Source: an uncultured Lachnospiraceae bacterium (GTDB taxonomy: Bacteria > Bacillota > Clostridia > Lachnospirales > Lachnospiraceae). From it: 34,069 bases of DNA. Below the pieces are notes generated by a model, which had not been told where the DNA came from, did no database searches, and saw only the letters and a list, made by a program, of their open reading frames with translations. The stretch spans positions 1 through 34,069 of the forward strand of contig CAJUIS010000025.1 in the NCBI GenBank assembly GCA_910586645.1, written 5' to 3'. The position numbers and the translations under genes were made by a program. Below, piece by piece: positions 16,637 to 24,660 of this stretch; positions within the stretch are counted from its first letter, which is position 1, and every line of letters starts with the position of its first letter.

Positions 16637-17365
16637 TTGGAATCTTTTTCAATTACAGATATTGGACTGCATCGGAAGATGAATCAGGATTTTTACTATT
16701 CGTCCGAATATCCGGTGGGAAATCTGCCGAATCTTTTTATTGTAGCCGACGGCATGGGAGGACATAATGCCGGAGAATACGCTTCCAAACATACCATAGA
16801 AGTAATGGCGTCTGTGGTGGAATCTTCTTTGCATATAGTTACGGAAGATATCTTAAAGGAGGCAATAGAAAAGGCAAATGAGGAACTTATCTGGCAGGCC
16901 GCACAGGATTTGTCAATGTGGGGTATGGGCACTACCGTAGTGGCAGCAGTGATTGCAGACGGCTGGGTTCATGTCGCAAATGTGGGAGACAGCAGGCTTT
17001 ATCTGATAAACAGAGATATCCGTCAGATTACAAGAGATCACTCTTATGTGGCGGAAATGGTGCGGCGCGGAGAAATTGCAAAAGAGGCGTCCCGAACTCA
17101 TCCTGACAGAAATATCATTACCAGGGCAGTCGGCGTCACAAGAGAAATAGACATTGATTTTTTTGAAGAGAAAATCCGTCCGGGGGACAAAATACTGTTA
17201 TGTTCCGACGGACTTACAAATATGGTGGAAGACGAGGAAATACAAAAGATTGCAGCAGGACATAAAAGTACCGCAGAAGCGGCGGTACGGTTAATCGAAA
17301 CAGCGAACCGGAATGGAGGAAGAGATAATATTACGGTCGTAATCATAGATCCATTTTCCAAATAG
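16637..17365 (+). CDS. prpC: PP2C-family Ser/Thr protein phosphatase
   Basis: A 242-residue metal-dependent phosphatase that reverses phosphorylation by the adjacent kinase. The PP2C metal-site motifs are present: ITDIGLHRKMNQD, VADGMGGHNAGEYAS, VGDSRLYL, LLCSDGLTNMV and DNITVVIID. The start is TTG at 16637, directly after the rlmN stop codon, with GGCAGGTGG as ribosome binding site. An upstream in-frame start is blocked. The phosphatase-kinase order (Stp/PrpC then PrkC) is conserved in Firmicutes. 29 nt separate it from the kinase start. Confidence 0.95.
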   Translation: MESFSITDIGLHRKMNQDFYYSSEYPVGNLPNLFIVADGMGGHNAGEYASKHTIEVMASVVESSLHIVTEDILKEAIEKANEELIWQAAQDLSMWGMGTTVVAAVIADGWVHVANVGDSRLYLINRDIRQITRDHSYVAEMVRRGEIAKEASRTHPDRNIITRAVGVTREIDIDFFEEKIRPGDKILLCSDGLTNMVEDEEIQKIAAGHKSTAEAAVRLIETANRNGGRDNITVVIIDPFSK

Positions 17366-17394
17366 GCAAAGGAATGTACGGAAAGGAAGAATAT

Positions 17395-19422
17395 ATGTTA
17401 TCAGCAGGAATGTTTGTAGCAGACCGCTATGAAATTATAGGAAAGATTGGCGCTGGCGGAATGTCAGATGTATACAAAGCCAGAGATCATATATTGGGAC
17501 GCAATGTCGCCATCAAAGTTTTAAAGCAGGAATTCAGCGAGGATGTCAATTTCGTTATGAAATTCCGCACAGAAGCGCAGTCCGCCGCAGGGCTTGAACA
17601 CCCGAATATCGTCAATATTTATGACGTCGGCAGCGAATCCGGGATCCATTACATTGTAATGGAATACGTCGAGGGCGTGACCCTTAAGACATATATTGAG
17701 AAAAAAGGCCGTCTTACTTACAAAGAAGCCGTCAGCATTGCAATTCAGGTGGGCAGGGGAATGGAAGCCGCCCATGCGAAGAATATCATTCACAGAGACA
17801 TTAAACCGCAGAATATATTGATTTCCACAGAAGGGAAAGCAAAGGTTACAGATTTTGGCATTGCAAGGGCTGTTTCAAATAATACGATCAGCGCAGATGT
17901 TATGGGTTCCGTGCATTACGCTTCTCCGGAGCAGGCGCGGAATGGATTTGTCAATGATAAGAGCGACATTTATTCGCTTGGCATCGTTATGTATGAAATG
18001 GTGACGGGACGCGTGCCGTTTGACGGAGATACAACTGTTTCAATCGCCATCCAGCACCTGCAGGAGGAAATGAAAGCGCCGGGCATTTTTGCTCCGGATC
18101 TTCCGGTCAGCCTGGAAAAAATCATTTTAAAATGCACCCAGAAAAGTCCGGATCGCAGATATGCAAATACCAGTGAACTGCTGGCAGATTTAAAGCAGGC
18201 TCTGGTGCATCCAAACACCGATTTCGTAAAGATGCCGGACGGAAACCAGAACCGGACGAGAGTTATCAGCGACGGGGAAGTAAAAGAAATAAAAAATGCC
18301 AGAGCCGCTCAGTTAGAGGAACCGGAGGAGGATTATGAAGACGGAGAGCCGGAAGAAGAAGGGGAAGGTTTTCTGAATCCAAGACTGGAAAAAGCGGTGA
18401 CAATCGGCGGCATTGTTGCGGCGGTTATTATCGTGGGGATTGTTATTTACCTGATTGGAAGCATTGTCGGCGTGTTTGGCGGTTCTTCCGATAAAAAGAA
18501 AAAAGAAGATGCGGATACAGAAAAGCATTCCGTTATCAATACGGAAAAAACAGAAAAAGAACAGGTCTCAATGATTAAAATAACCGGAAAGAGCTTTGAA
18601 GACGCAAAGAGCGAACTGAGCAGATTAAAGCTTGGAATCAAAGAAGAAGGCTCAAAAGCTTCCGATGAATATGAGAAAGGATTGATTATGTCGCAGGATG
18701 TCGCAGAAGGAGAATTGGTAGACATCAATACGACAATTCACGTCTATATCAGTCTGGGACAGGGAGAAGTCACTGTGCCGGAAGTAAAAGGCTATGACAG
18801 CGACGCTGCAATTGAACTATTAAAGGAGAAGGGCTTTAATCCGGATCGCCAGTATGAAAACAGCGATACCGTAGCTTCCGGAAAAGTCATTTCCCAGTCG
18901 CCGGAAGGCGGATCTTCCGCAAAAAAAGGCGATACGGTCGTCATTAAAGTCAGTCAGGGAAAAGAAGCGGTCAAAGTGCCTGATGTGCGCAACCGTCCAA
19001 AAGACGAGGCTGTTGGCATCCTTCAGCAGGCGGGCCTTACGGTGACAAGTACGACTACGGCAAACAGCGATACGATACCGGAGGGAAATGTCATCGATCA
19101 GAGTATCGTACCGGAAAAATATGTCGATCAGGGCACAGGCATTACGCTGACGGTCAGCGCGGGAAGCGGCAAGACGTATTACACCTGCAAAGCGGAAATC
19201 GCAGCTCCGGAAAACGGGGATGTCGTTTCTGCAGATATTGTGCTGACCGCTTCAAACGGAAAACAGATACAGACCTGGTCTGACATAAAAATTTCTAAAT
19301 TTCCGTATACCATTATGGCAACTGACATTGAAGACTGCAGCAGCGGAACAATTCAGATCACCTGGCATCTGGCAGACGGAAGCACAAGTAAGCAGACAGA
19401 AAACATTATGTTCAAAAAGTAG
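17395..19422 (+). CDS. prkC: PASTA-domain Ser/Thr kinase (PrkC/PknB)
   Basis: A 675-residue membrane receptor kinase that senses peptidoglycan. The cytosolic kinase domain has GKIGAGGMSDVYKAR (about 16-30), the ATP-site Lys in VAIKVL, HRDIKPQNIL (about 133-142), DFGIAR and YASPEQA. An acidic juxtamembrane stretch (EEPEEDYEDGEPEEEGEG) precedes one membrane helix at about 335-358. Three extracellular PASTA repeats follow (about 390-590), then a ~80-residue C-terminal domain of unknown type. The frame is open from 17374, but GGAAAGGAAG is well spaced from ATG 17395, while the earlier ATG lacks spacing. Likely roles are germination, cell-wall homeostasis and rsgA/EF regulation; neighbouring rsgA is a known substrate type in Firmicutes. 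Confidence 0.94.
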   Translation: MLSAGMFVADRYEIIGKIGAGGMSDVYKARDHILGRNVAIKVLKQEFSEDVNFVMKFRTEAQSAAGLEHPNIVNIYDVGSESGIHYIVMEYVEGVTLKTYIEKKGRLTYKEAVSIAIQVGRGMEAAHAKNIIHRDIKPQNILISTEGKAKVTDFGIARAVSNNTISADVMGSVHYASPEQARNGFVNDKSDIYSLGIVMYEMVTGRVPFDGDTTVSIAIQHLQEEMKAPGIFAPDLPVSLEKIILKCTQKSPDRRYANTSELLADLKQALVHPNTDFVKMPDGNQNRTRVISDGEVKEIKNARAAQLEEPEEDYEDGEPEEEGEGFLNPRLEKAVTIGGIVAAVIIVGIVIYLIGSIVGVFGGSSDKKKKEDADTEKHSVINTEKTEKEQVSMIKITGKSFEDAKSELSRLKLGIKEEGSKASDEYEKGLIMSQDVAEGELVDINTTIHVYISLGQGEVTVPEVKGYDSDAAIELLKEKGFNPDRQYENSDTVASGKVISQSPEGGSSAKKGDTVVIKVSQGKEAVKVPDVRNRPKDEAVGILQQAGLTVTSTTTANSDTIPEGNVIDQSIVPEKYVDQGTGITLTVSAGSGKTYYTCKAEIAAPENGDVVSADIVLTASNGKQIQTWSDIKISKFPYTIMATDIEDCSSGTIQITWHLADGSTSKQTENIMFKK

Positions 19423-19435
19423 CGGACAGACGTTT

Positions 19436-20329
19436 ATGAAAGGGAAAATTATCAAAGGGATTTCCGGATTCTACTATGTGCACACGGCGGAATCCGGAAT
19501 TTATGAATGCAGGGCAAAAGGAATATTTCGTAACCGGAAGATAAAGCCTCTTGTTGGGGACAATGTAGAAATAGAGATTTTGCACGAAGCGGACAAAGAG
19601 GGAAATATTATTGCAATTGAAAGCCGGAAGAATGAACTGATCCGTCCGTCCGTTTCAAATATCAATCAGGCGCTTTTAATTTTTTCCGTGACAAATCCGG
19701 CTCCAAATTACAATCTTTTAGACAGATTTTTAGTGATGATGCGGTATCAGAGCGTCCCTGTCATTCTCTGTTTCAACAAATCAGATTTGATGGGGGAAGC
19801 GGACAAAGAGAACATCTTCTCTGTTTACCGGGCATGCGGATGTCCCGTTCTTTTTACAAGTGTGGAACAAAAATATGGCATGGATGAGCTGCGTCTTTTA
19901 CTGAAGGGAAAAACGAGCGCGGCCTCCGGACCTTCCGGCGTCGGAAAATCTTCGATTGTCAATTTTCTGCAGCAGAATGTTAAGATGGAAACGGGAGACG
20001 TCAGCAGAAAAATTGGCCGCGGAAAAAATACGACAAGGCATTCCCAGATGATCTTTATTGAAAAAGATACTTATATTATGGATACGCCGGGATTTGGCTC
20101 TCTTAATATCCCTGGGCTTTGCTCCGCGGATTTATGGCGGTACTACGAGGAATTTCTGCCCTATGAGCCGGAATGCAGATTTAAGGGATGCAGCCATATC
20201 CACGAACCGGGATGCGGCATAAAACAGGCTCTTTTCGCTGGAAATATTCACCCGAAACGCTATGAAAATTATGTCAGCATTTATGAGGAACTGAAGGAAA
20301 ATGAAAAAAATATATGGAGGAAGCCATGA
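19436..20329 (+). CDS. rsgA: Ribosome small-subunit GTPase RsgA (YloQ/YjeQ)
   Basis: A 297-residue circularly permuted GTPase that checks late maturation of the 30S subunit. N-terminal OB fold (MKGKIIKGISGFYYV...), then the permuted G motifs: G4 NKSD first, then G1 GPSGVGKSS, G2 region GKNTTRHSQ and G3 DTPGF. A C-terminal zinc finger follows, with Cys/His in CRFKGCSHIHEPGC. The frame is open from 19328 within the kinase gene, but the family N-terminus is at ATG 19436, 14 nt after the kinase stop. The ribosome binding site is weak (CGGACAG), so coupling to kinase translation is plausible. Overlaps rpe by 4 nt. Confidence 0.94.
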   Translation: MKGKIIKGISGFYYVHTAESGIYECRAKGIFRNRKIKPLVGDNVEIEILHEADKEGNIIAIESRKNELIRPSVSNINQALLIFSVTNPAPNYNLLDRFLVMMRYQSVPVILCFNKSDLMGEADKENIFSVYRACGCPVLFTSVEQKYGMDELRLLLKGKTSAASGPSGVGKSSIVNFLQQNVKMETGDVSRKIGRGKNTTRHSQMIFIEKDTYIMDTPGFGSLNIPGLCSADLWRYYEEFLPYEPECRFKGCSHIHEPGCGIKQALFAGNIHPKRYENYVSIYEELKENEKNIWRKP

Positions 20330-20991
20330 ATTGTTTATCCCCGTCTATATTGTCAGCGGATTTTGCAAACTTAGGAGAACAGGTGAAACTTTTGGATCGG
20401 GCAGGCGCGCAGTACGTGCATATTGACGTGATGGACGGAATGTTTGTGCCAAGCATTTCCATGGGGCTGCCTGTTATAAAATCTATCCGGCCTGTAAGCG
20501 ATCGGATTTTTGACGTGCATCTGATGATACAGGAGCCGGATCGCTACATAGACGATTTTGTAAAGGTGGGCGCGGATATCATTACAGTACATACGGAAGC
20601 CTGTGCGCATCTGGATCGTACCGTTCAAAAGATTAAGGAAAACGGGATTCTTGCAGGAGTTGCGTTAAATCCGGCTACGCCGCTTACGGATCTTAAATAT
20701 ATCCTTGGCGAAGTGGACATGATTTTAATTATGACGGTAAATCCGGGTTTTGGAGGACAAAAACTGATTCCCTATACAATAGAAAAAATACGCGATTTGC
20801 GGAATCTTCTGAATAGCCGGAGGTTAAAAACGGATGTTGAAGCGGACGGCGGCGTAACGCTTGAAAATGTGGAAGACGTTTTAAATGCCGGAGCAAATAT
20901 CGTCGTAGCCGGAAGCGCTGTTTTTAAAGGGAATGCTGAAGAAAATACAAAAAGTTTTCTGAAGAGCATGGCAAAATGGGAGAGAAGATGA
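20326..20991 (+). CDS. rpe: Ribulose-phosphate 3-epimerase
   Basis: A 221-residue TIM-barrel enzyme that interconverts D-ribulose 5-phosphate and D-xylulose 5-phosphate. Conserved pieces: LSPSILSADFANLG at the start, HIDVMDG with metal-binding His/Asp, DVHLMI with His, TVNPGFGGQ (phosphate/loop), and EADGGV with the catalytic Asp. ATG 20326 is preferred over ATG 20314, since GGAGGAAG lies just before it. It forms ATGA overlaps with both rsgA and thiN. rpiB, its pathway partner, lies 3 kb downstream. Confidence 0.95.
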   Translation: MNCLSPSILSADFANLGEQVKLLDRAGAQYVHIDVMDGMFVPSISMGLPVIKSIRPVSDRIFDVHLMIQEPDRYIDDFVKVGADIITVHTEACAHLDRTVQKIKENGILAGVALNPATPLTDLKYILGEVDMILIMTVNPGFGGQKLIPYTIEKIRDLRNLLNSRRLKTDVEADGGVTLENVEDVLNAGANIVVAGSAVFKGNAEENTKSFLKSMAKWERR

Positions 20992-21638
20992 GACGTGCAT
21001 TAATTGTAAGCGGCGGAACAATGGATTGTGATTTTGGGCGAAACTATACGGAGTGGTACGGCTTTGATTATAAAATTGCAGTGGATTTCGGACTGCAGTT
21101 TTTTTATGACGCAGAACTTATGCCGGATATGATTGTCGGAGATTTTGATTCCGCAGACGAAGAGACGCTCCATTATTTTGAAGCGCAGAAAAAAATCGCA
21201 TGGATGCGTCTGAATCCTATGAAAGACGATACCGATACAGAAGCGGCGTTAAAACACGCAGTTGCACAGGGCGCAGAGGAAATTCATATTTTGGGAGGCA
21301 CGGGGAACCGGCTGGATCACCTGCTTGGAAATATCGGGCTTTTGGGAATGGGGTTTGAAACGGATACGAAGATTTTTCTTACAGATCCCAAGAACCGGCT
21401 GCAAATGATCCAAAAGGATTTAAAACTGTTAAAAACAGAACAATATGGAACTTACGTATCGCTTTTGCCGGTGACGCCGGAAGTAACCGGAATTACTTTA
21501 ACCGGAATGAAATATCCCCTGAAAGACTATACCATGAAATGTTACCGTACGATCGGCATCAGCAATGAAATTTTAGAGGACGAGGCATGGATTCGTTTGA
21601 AAAACGGGACGCTTCTTGTTATGGAATCCAAGGATTAA
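20988..21638 (+). CDS. thiN: Thiamine diphosphokinase
   Basis: A 216-residue ThiN/TPK-type enzyme that transfers pyrophosphate from ATP to thiamine, giving thiamine diphosphate. N-terminal catalytic domain: VSGG, IVGDFDS (about 45-51), DDTDTEAALKHA (about 75-86) and LGGTGNRLDHLLGNI. The C-terminal beta domain is thiamine-binding (about 140-210). The acidic metal ligands are present. I start at ATG 20988, which overlaps the rpe stop (ATGA); an in-frame ATG at 20976 is less well spaced from the GGGAGAGA site. Thiamine diphosphate is the transketolase cofactor, which fits its coupling to rpe. Last gene of the run. Confidence 0.93.
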   Translation: MRRALIVSGGTMDCDFGRNYTEWYGFDYKIAVDFGLQFFYDAELMPDMIVGDFDSADEETLHYFEAQKKIAWMRLNPMKDDTDTEAALKHAVAQGAEEIHILGGTGNRLDHLLGNIGLLGMGFETDTKIFLTDPKNRLQMIQKDLKLLKTEQYGTYVSLLPVTPEVTGITLTGMKYPLKDYTMKCYRTIGISNEILEDEAWIRLKNGTLLVMESKD

Positions 21639-21656
21639 AAAATAAAAGGGAATCTA

Positions 21657-21685
21657 TTGAGATAAAAATTATTTTATAGTATGAT
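21657..21685 (+). promoter_or_regulatory. Promoter of ychF
   Basis: TTGAGA (21657-21662), a 17-bp spacer and TATGAT (21680-21685), 70 bp upstream of the ychF start. The predicted transcript begins just before the hairpin at 21697-21728. Confidence 0.7.
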
Positions 21686-21696
21686 AAGAACAAGAG

Positions 21697-21728
21697 AGAA
21701 AAGTCAGTCCGGCAGGATTGGTTTTTCT
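21697..21728 (+). promoter_or_regulatory. Stem-loop at the 5' end of the ychF leader
   Basis: AGAAAAGTCAGTCC (21697-21710) can pair over 14 bp, including three G-U pairs, with GGATTGGTTTTTCT (21715-21728) around a GGCA loop. Five U residues lie within the 3' arm. It could be a 5' mRNA stabiliser or a leader attenuator. The ychF ribosome binding site lies outside it. Confidence 0.5.
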
Positions 21729-21754
21729 ATTTCAAATGGAGGGAAATTACAAAT

Positions 21755-22855
21755 ATGAAACTGGGAATCGTAGGTCTTCCGAACGTAGGAAAAAGCACGC
21801 TGTTTAATTCATTGACGAAAGCGGGGGCAGAGTCGGCGAATTATCCGTTTTGTACCATTGATCCAAACGTGGGCGTTGTTTTGGTGCCGGACGAGCGCAT
21901 TAAAAAACTGGGAGAAATGTATCATTCAAAAAAAGTGACGCCTGCAGTCATTGAATTTGTCGATATTGCGGGCCTTGTAAAAGGCGCCAGCAGAGGAGAA
22001 GGGCTTGGAAACCAGTTCCTTGCCAATATTCGCGAAGTGGACGCTATTGTACATGTAGTCCGGTGCTTTGAAAATGAAAATGTCGTTCATGTGGATGGAA
22101 GCGTCGATCCGGTCCGGGATATTGAGACGATTAATCTGGAACTGATTTTTTCGGATATTGAAATTTTAGAACGCAGGATTGCGAAGACGTCGAAAGGGGC
22201 GAGAAACGATAAATCCCTGGCAAAAGAACTGTCTCTTTTGAACCGCTTAAAAGAACATCTCGAGGGCGGGGAAATGGCAAAAACATTTGACGTTTCCGGT
22301 GACGAAGATGAAGAAGCATGGTTTTCTTCCTATAATCTTCTGACGGCCAAGCCCGTGATTTATGCGGCAAATGTGGCGGAGGAAGATCTTGCGGAAGACG
22401 GAGCTTCCAATTCTTTCGTGCAGGAAGTCAGAAAACAGGCGGCAAAAGAGCAGAGTGAAGTATTTGTTATCTGCGCTCAGATTGAGCAGGAAATCGCAGA
22501 ATTAGACGACGAAGAAAAAAGTATGTTTTTGGAAGATCTTGGCCTGAAAGAATCCGGCCTTGAGAAACTGATTAAGGCAAGCTACAGTCTGCTGGGACTG
22601 ATCAGTTATCTGACGGCGGGAGAAGATGAAACAAGAGCCTGGACAATTGTCCGGGGAACGAAGGCTCCGCAGGCGGCCGGCAAAATCCACACGGATTTTG
22701 AACGCGGCTTCATTCGTGCGGAAGTCGTAAATTATCAGGATCTTCTGGACTGCAAAAGCCTTTCGGCGGCAAAAGAGAAGGGAATTGTCGGGCTGGAAGG
22801 GAAAGATTACGTTGTGAAAGACGGAGATGTAATACTTTTTCGGTTTAATGTCTGA
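21755..22855 (+). CDS. ychF: Redox-regulated ATPase YchF (Obg-family)
   Basis: A 366-residue P-loop protein of the Obg family that hydrolyses ATP rather than GTP because its G4 motif is altered. G1 GLPNVGKSTLFN (about 7-18), switch region NYPFCTIDPNVGVV, G3 DIAGLVKGASRGEGLGN, a coiled-coil region (about 130-180) and the C-terminal TGS domain ending VKDGDVILFRFNV. It associates with ribosomes and the stress response in other bacteria. ATG 21755 follows GGAGGGA. It is transcribed from its own promoter with a structured leader and stands apart from thiN. Confidence 0.96.
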   Translation: MKLGIVGLPNVGKSTLFNSLTKAGAESANYPFCTIDPNVGVVLVPDERIKKLGEMYHSKKVTPAVIEFVDIAGLVKGASRGEGLGNQFLANIREVDAIVHVVRCFENENVVHVDGSVDPVRDIETINLELIFSDIEILERRIAKTSKGARNDKSLAKELSLLNRLKEHLEGGEMAKTFDVSGDEDEEAWFSSYNLLTAKPVIYAANVAEEDLAEDGASNSFVQEVRKQAAKEQSEVFVICAQIEQEIAELDDEEKSMFLEDLGLKESGLEKLIKASYSLLGLISYLTAGEDETRAWTIVRGTKAPQAAGKIHTDFERGFIRAEVVNYQDLLDCKSLSAAKEKGIVGLEGKDYVVKDGDVILFRFNV

Positions 22856-22922
22856 TGTAAGAAGGGAATAGGACAAAAAGACACGGAATAGACTAAAGAG
22901 AAAAGACAAAAAAGGTTTTCAA

Positions 22923-23177
22923 ATGCGTTTTTGTGAATTTCAGGAAAAAGAAGTCATTAATGTCTGTGACTGTAAATGCCTTGGAAATGTAATGGACTTG
23001 GAGTTAGACGAAAAAACAGGCTGTATTTTGGCGATTATTGTGCCTGGGCCATGTAAGCTTTTTGGGATGTTCGGACATGAATTTGAATTCTGCATACCCT
23101 GGAAATGCATTGTCCGCATTGGATCAGATATTATTTTGGTGGAAATCAAAGAAGAAGACTGCAGACGGAAAGTATAG
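22923..23177 (+). CDS. YlmC/YmxH-family PRC-barrel sporulation-associated protein
   Basis: An 84-residue PRC-barrel-like protein: FCEFQEKEVINVCDCKCLG, then DLELDEKTGCILAIIVPG and IPWKCIVRIGSDIILVE, the layout of Bacillus YlmC/YmxH proteins, linked to sporulation gene sets in clostridia. The family's exact role is unresolved. The ribosome binding site before ATG 22923 is only AAAAAGG. It precedes nrdR by 11 nt and is probably cotranscribed with it; 67 nt without a terminator separate it from ychF. Confidence 0.8.
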   Translation: MRFCEFQEKEVINVCDCKCLGNVMDLELDEKTGCILAIIVPGPCKLFGMFGHEFEFCIPWKCIVRIGSDIILVEIKEEDCRRKV

Positions 23178-23188
23178 GGGGAATTTTA

Positions 23189-23641
23189 ATGAAGTGTCCA
23201 TATTGCAGCAGCGACAATACACGGGTGATTGATTCACGTCCGGCAGACGATAATTGTTCTATCCGCCGCAGACGTCTCTGCGATGACTGCGGAAAGCGTT
23301 TTACAACATACGAAAAAGTAGAAACCATACCGCTTGTCGTGATAAAAAAAGATAACAACAGAGAGCAGTACGACCGCTCCAAAATTGAAGCGGGCATTTT
23401 ACGGGCCTGTCATAAGAGGCCGGTTTCCATGGATCAGATCGAACGCCTTGTGGACGAAATTGAAACAGAGATTTTTAACCGGGAGGAAAAAGAGATTTCA
23501 AGCTCTCTGATTGGAGAAATCGTTATGGACAAGCTGAAAGAACTTGAGGCAGTCGCTTATGTGAGGTTTGCATCCGTTTATCGGGAATTTAAAGATATCA
23601 ATACTTTTATGAATGAGCTGAAAAAAATACTGGATACGTAA
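23189..23641 (+). CDS. nrdR: Transcriptional repressor NrdR
   Basis: A 150-residue zinc- and nucleotide-binding repressor of ribonucleotide reductase genes. N-terminal zinc ribbon with CPYC and CDDC in MKCPYCSSDNTRVIDSRP and LCDDCGKRFTTYE; then the ATP-cone domain, VVIKKDNNREQYDRSKIEAG to the C-terminus. ATG 23189 follows AGGGGGAA; the frame is open upstream, but the family begins with MKCPYC. No nrd genes are in the window, so it acts in trans. Confidence 0.95.
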   Translation: MKCPYCSSDNTRVIDSRPADDNCSIRRRRLCDDCGKRFTTYEKVETIPLVVIKKDNNREQYDRSKIEAGILRACHKRPVSMDQIERLVDEIETEIFNREEKEISSSLIGEIVMDKLKELEAVAYVRFASVYREFKDINTFMNELKKILDT

Positions 23642-23663
23642 AAGTTACTTTCAAGGAGTGCAT

Positions 23664-24161
23664 ATGAAACATATTTTGTATCCCCGGGAATATCTGCCTT
23701 CTGCATACCAAATTGATTATGACAGGCTTTATCAGAAAGGTTTTCGCGGATTGATTTTTGATATTGACAATACTCTGGCTCCGCACGGGGCGCCTGCTGA
23801 CAAACAGGCCGTTTTGTTATTTTCACATCTAAAAGAACTTGGGTTTCAATGTGTGATGCTGTCAAACAATAAAGAACCGAGGGTAAAGCCGTTTTGTGAT
23901 AAAGTGGGGACTCGTTATATCTTTAACGCAGGAAAGCCCATGCCTAAAAATTACCGCCGGGCTATGGAACTTATGCATACGGACTGCGGAAATACGATTT
24001 TTATCGGCGATCAGATTTTTACGGATATTGTGGGGGCAAATCTGGCAGGCATTTATTCTGTTCTCGTAGAACCGATAAATCCAAAAGAAGAAATACAAAT
24101 CGTTTTGAAAAGATATTTGGAAAAAATAGTTTTATTTTTTTACAGGAGGAAACGTTTATGA
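23664..24161 (+). CDS. YqeG-family HAD phosphatase
   Basis: A 165-residue HAD IIIA-type hydrolase similar to Bacillus YqeG. Motif I FDIDNTLAPHG with the nucleophile Asp, motif II LSNN, the motif III Lys in GKPMPKNY and motif IV GDQIFTDIVGAN. YqeG-like enzymes include phosphatidylglycerophosphate phosphatases (GepA/Pgp types) in other organisms; I cannot assign the substrate here. ATG 23664 is 5 nt after AAGGAG, whereas GTG 23658 would sit on that site. It overlaps rpiB by 4 nt. Confidence 0.9.
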   Translation: MKHILYPREYLPSAYQIDYDRLYQKGFRGLIFDIDNTLAPHGAPADKQAVLLFSHLKELGFQCVMLSNNKEPRVKPFCDKVGTRYIFNAGKPMPKNYRRAMELMHTDCGNTIFIGDQIFTDIVGANLAGIYSVLVEPINPKEEIQIVLKRYLEKIVLFFYRRKRL

Positions 24162-24610
24162 AAATCGCAATCGGGAACGACCATGCAGCAGTGGAAATGA
24201 AAAATCTGATGATGGAATACATAGCGGAACTTGGGCATACCATTGACAATTACGGAACAGATACACAAGACTCTTGTAATTATCCGGAATATGGAGAAGC
24301 TGTGGCGTGCGCAGTGGCACAGGGAAGAGCGGACTGCGGCATACTGATTTGCGGAACGGGCGTGGGCATATCCATTGCGGCGAATAAGGTAAAGGGGATC
24401 CGAGCTGCAGTATGTTCCGATGTAACGACAGCCAGACTGGTCAAAGAGCATAACGACGCCAATATCATCGCATTTGGAGCGCGCATTGTTGGCATCGAGC
24501 TTGCAAAAGATATTGTAAGAGCTTATCTCGACGCCAGTTTTCTTGGCGGCAGACACGCAGAACGGGTAAAGATGATTTCAGAAATTGAGATGCGCAGGGG
24601 CCAGGATTAG
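24158..24610 (+). CDS. rpiB: Ribose 5-phosphate isomerase B
   Basis: A 150-residue RpiB/LacAB enzyme that interconverts ribose 5-phosphate and ribulose 5-phosphate. IGNDHAAVEMK (the common Cys-Asp-His reads Asn-Asp-His here), the catalytic Cys in ICGTGVGISIAANK, then SDVTTARLVKEHNDANIIAFG. A LacA or allose-phosphate isomerase role is possible, but no such pathway genes are adjacent, and rpe is nearby. The site GGAGG precedes ATG 24158 within the yqeG-like stop overlap. Confidence 0.92.
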   Translation: MKIAIGNDHAAVEMKNLMMEYIAELGHTIDNYGTDTQDSCNYPEYGEAVACAVAQGRADCGILICGTGVGISIAANKVKGIRAAVCSDVTTARLVKEHNDANIIAFGARIVGIELAKDIVRAYLDASFLGGRHAERVKMISEIEMRRGQD

Positions 24611-24660
24611 AAACCAGGGGAACGGGAATACTGAAAAGAAAAAGAAAGGACAGATGATTC

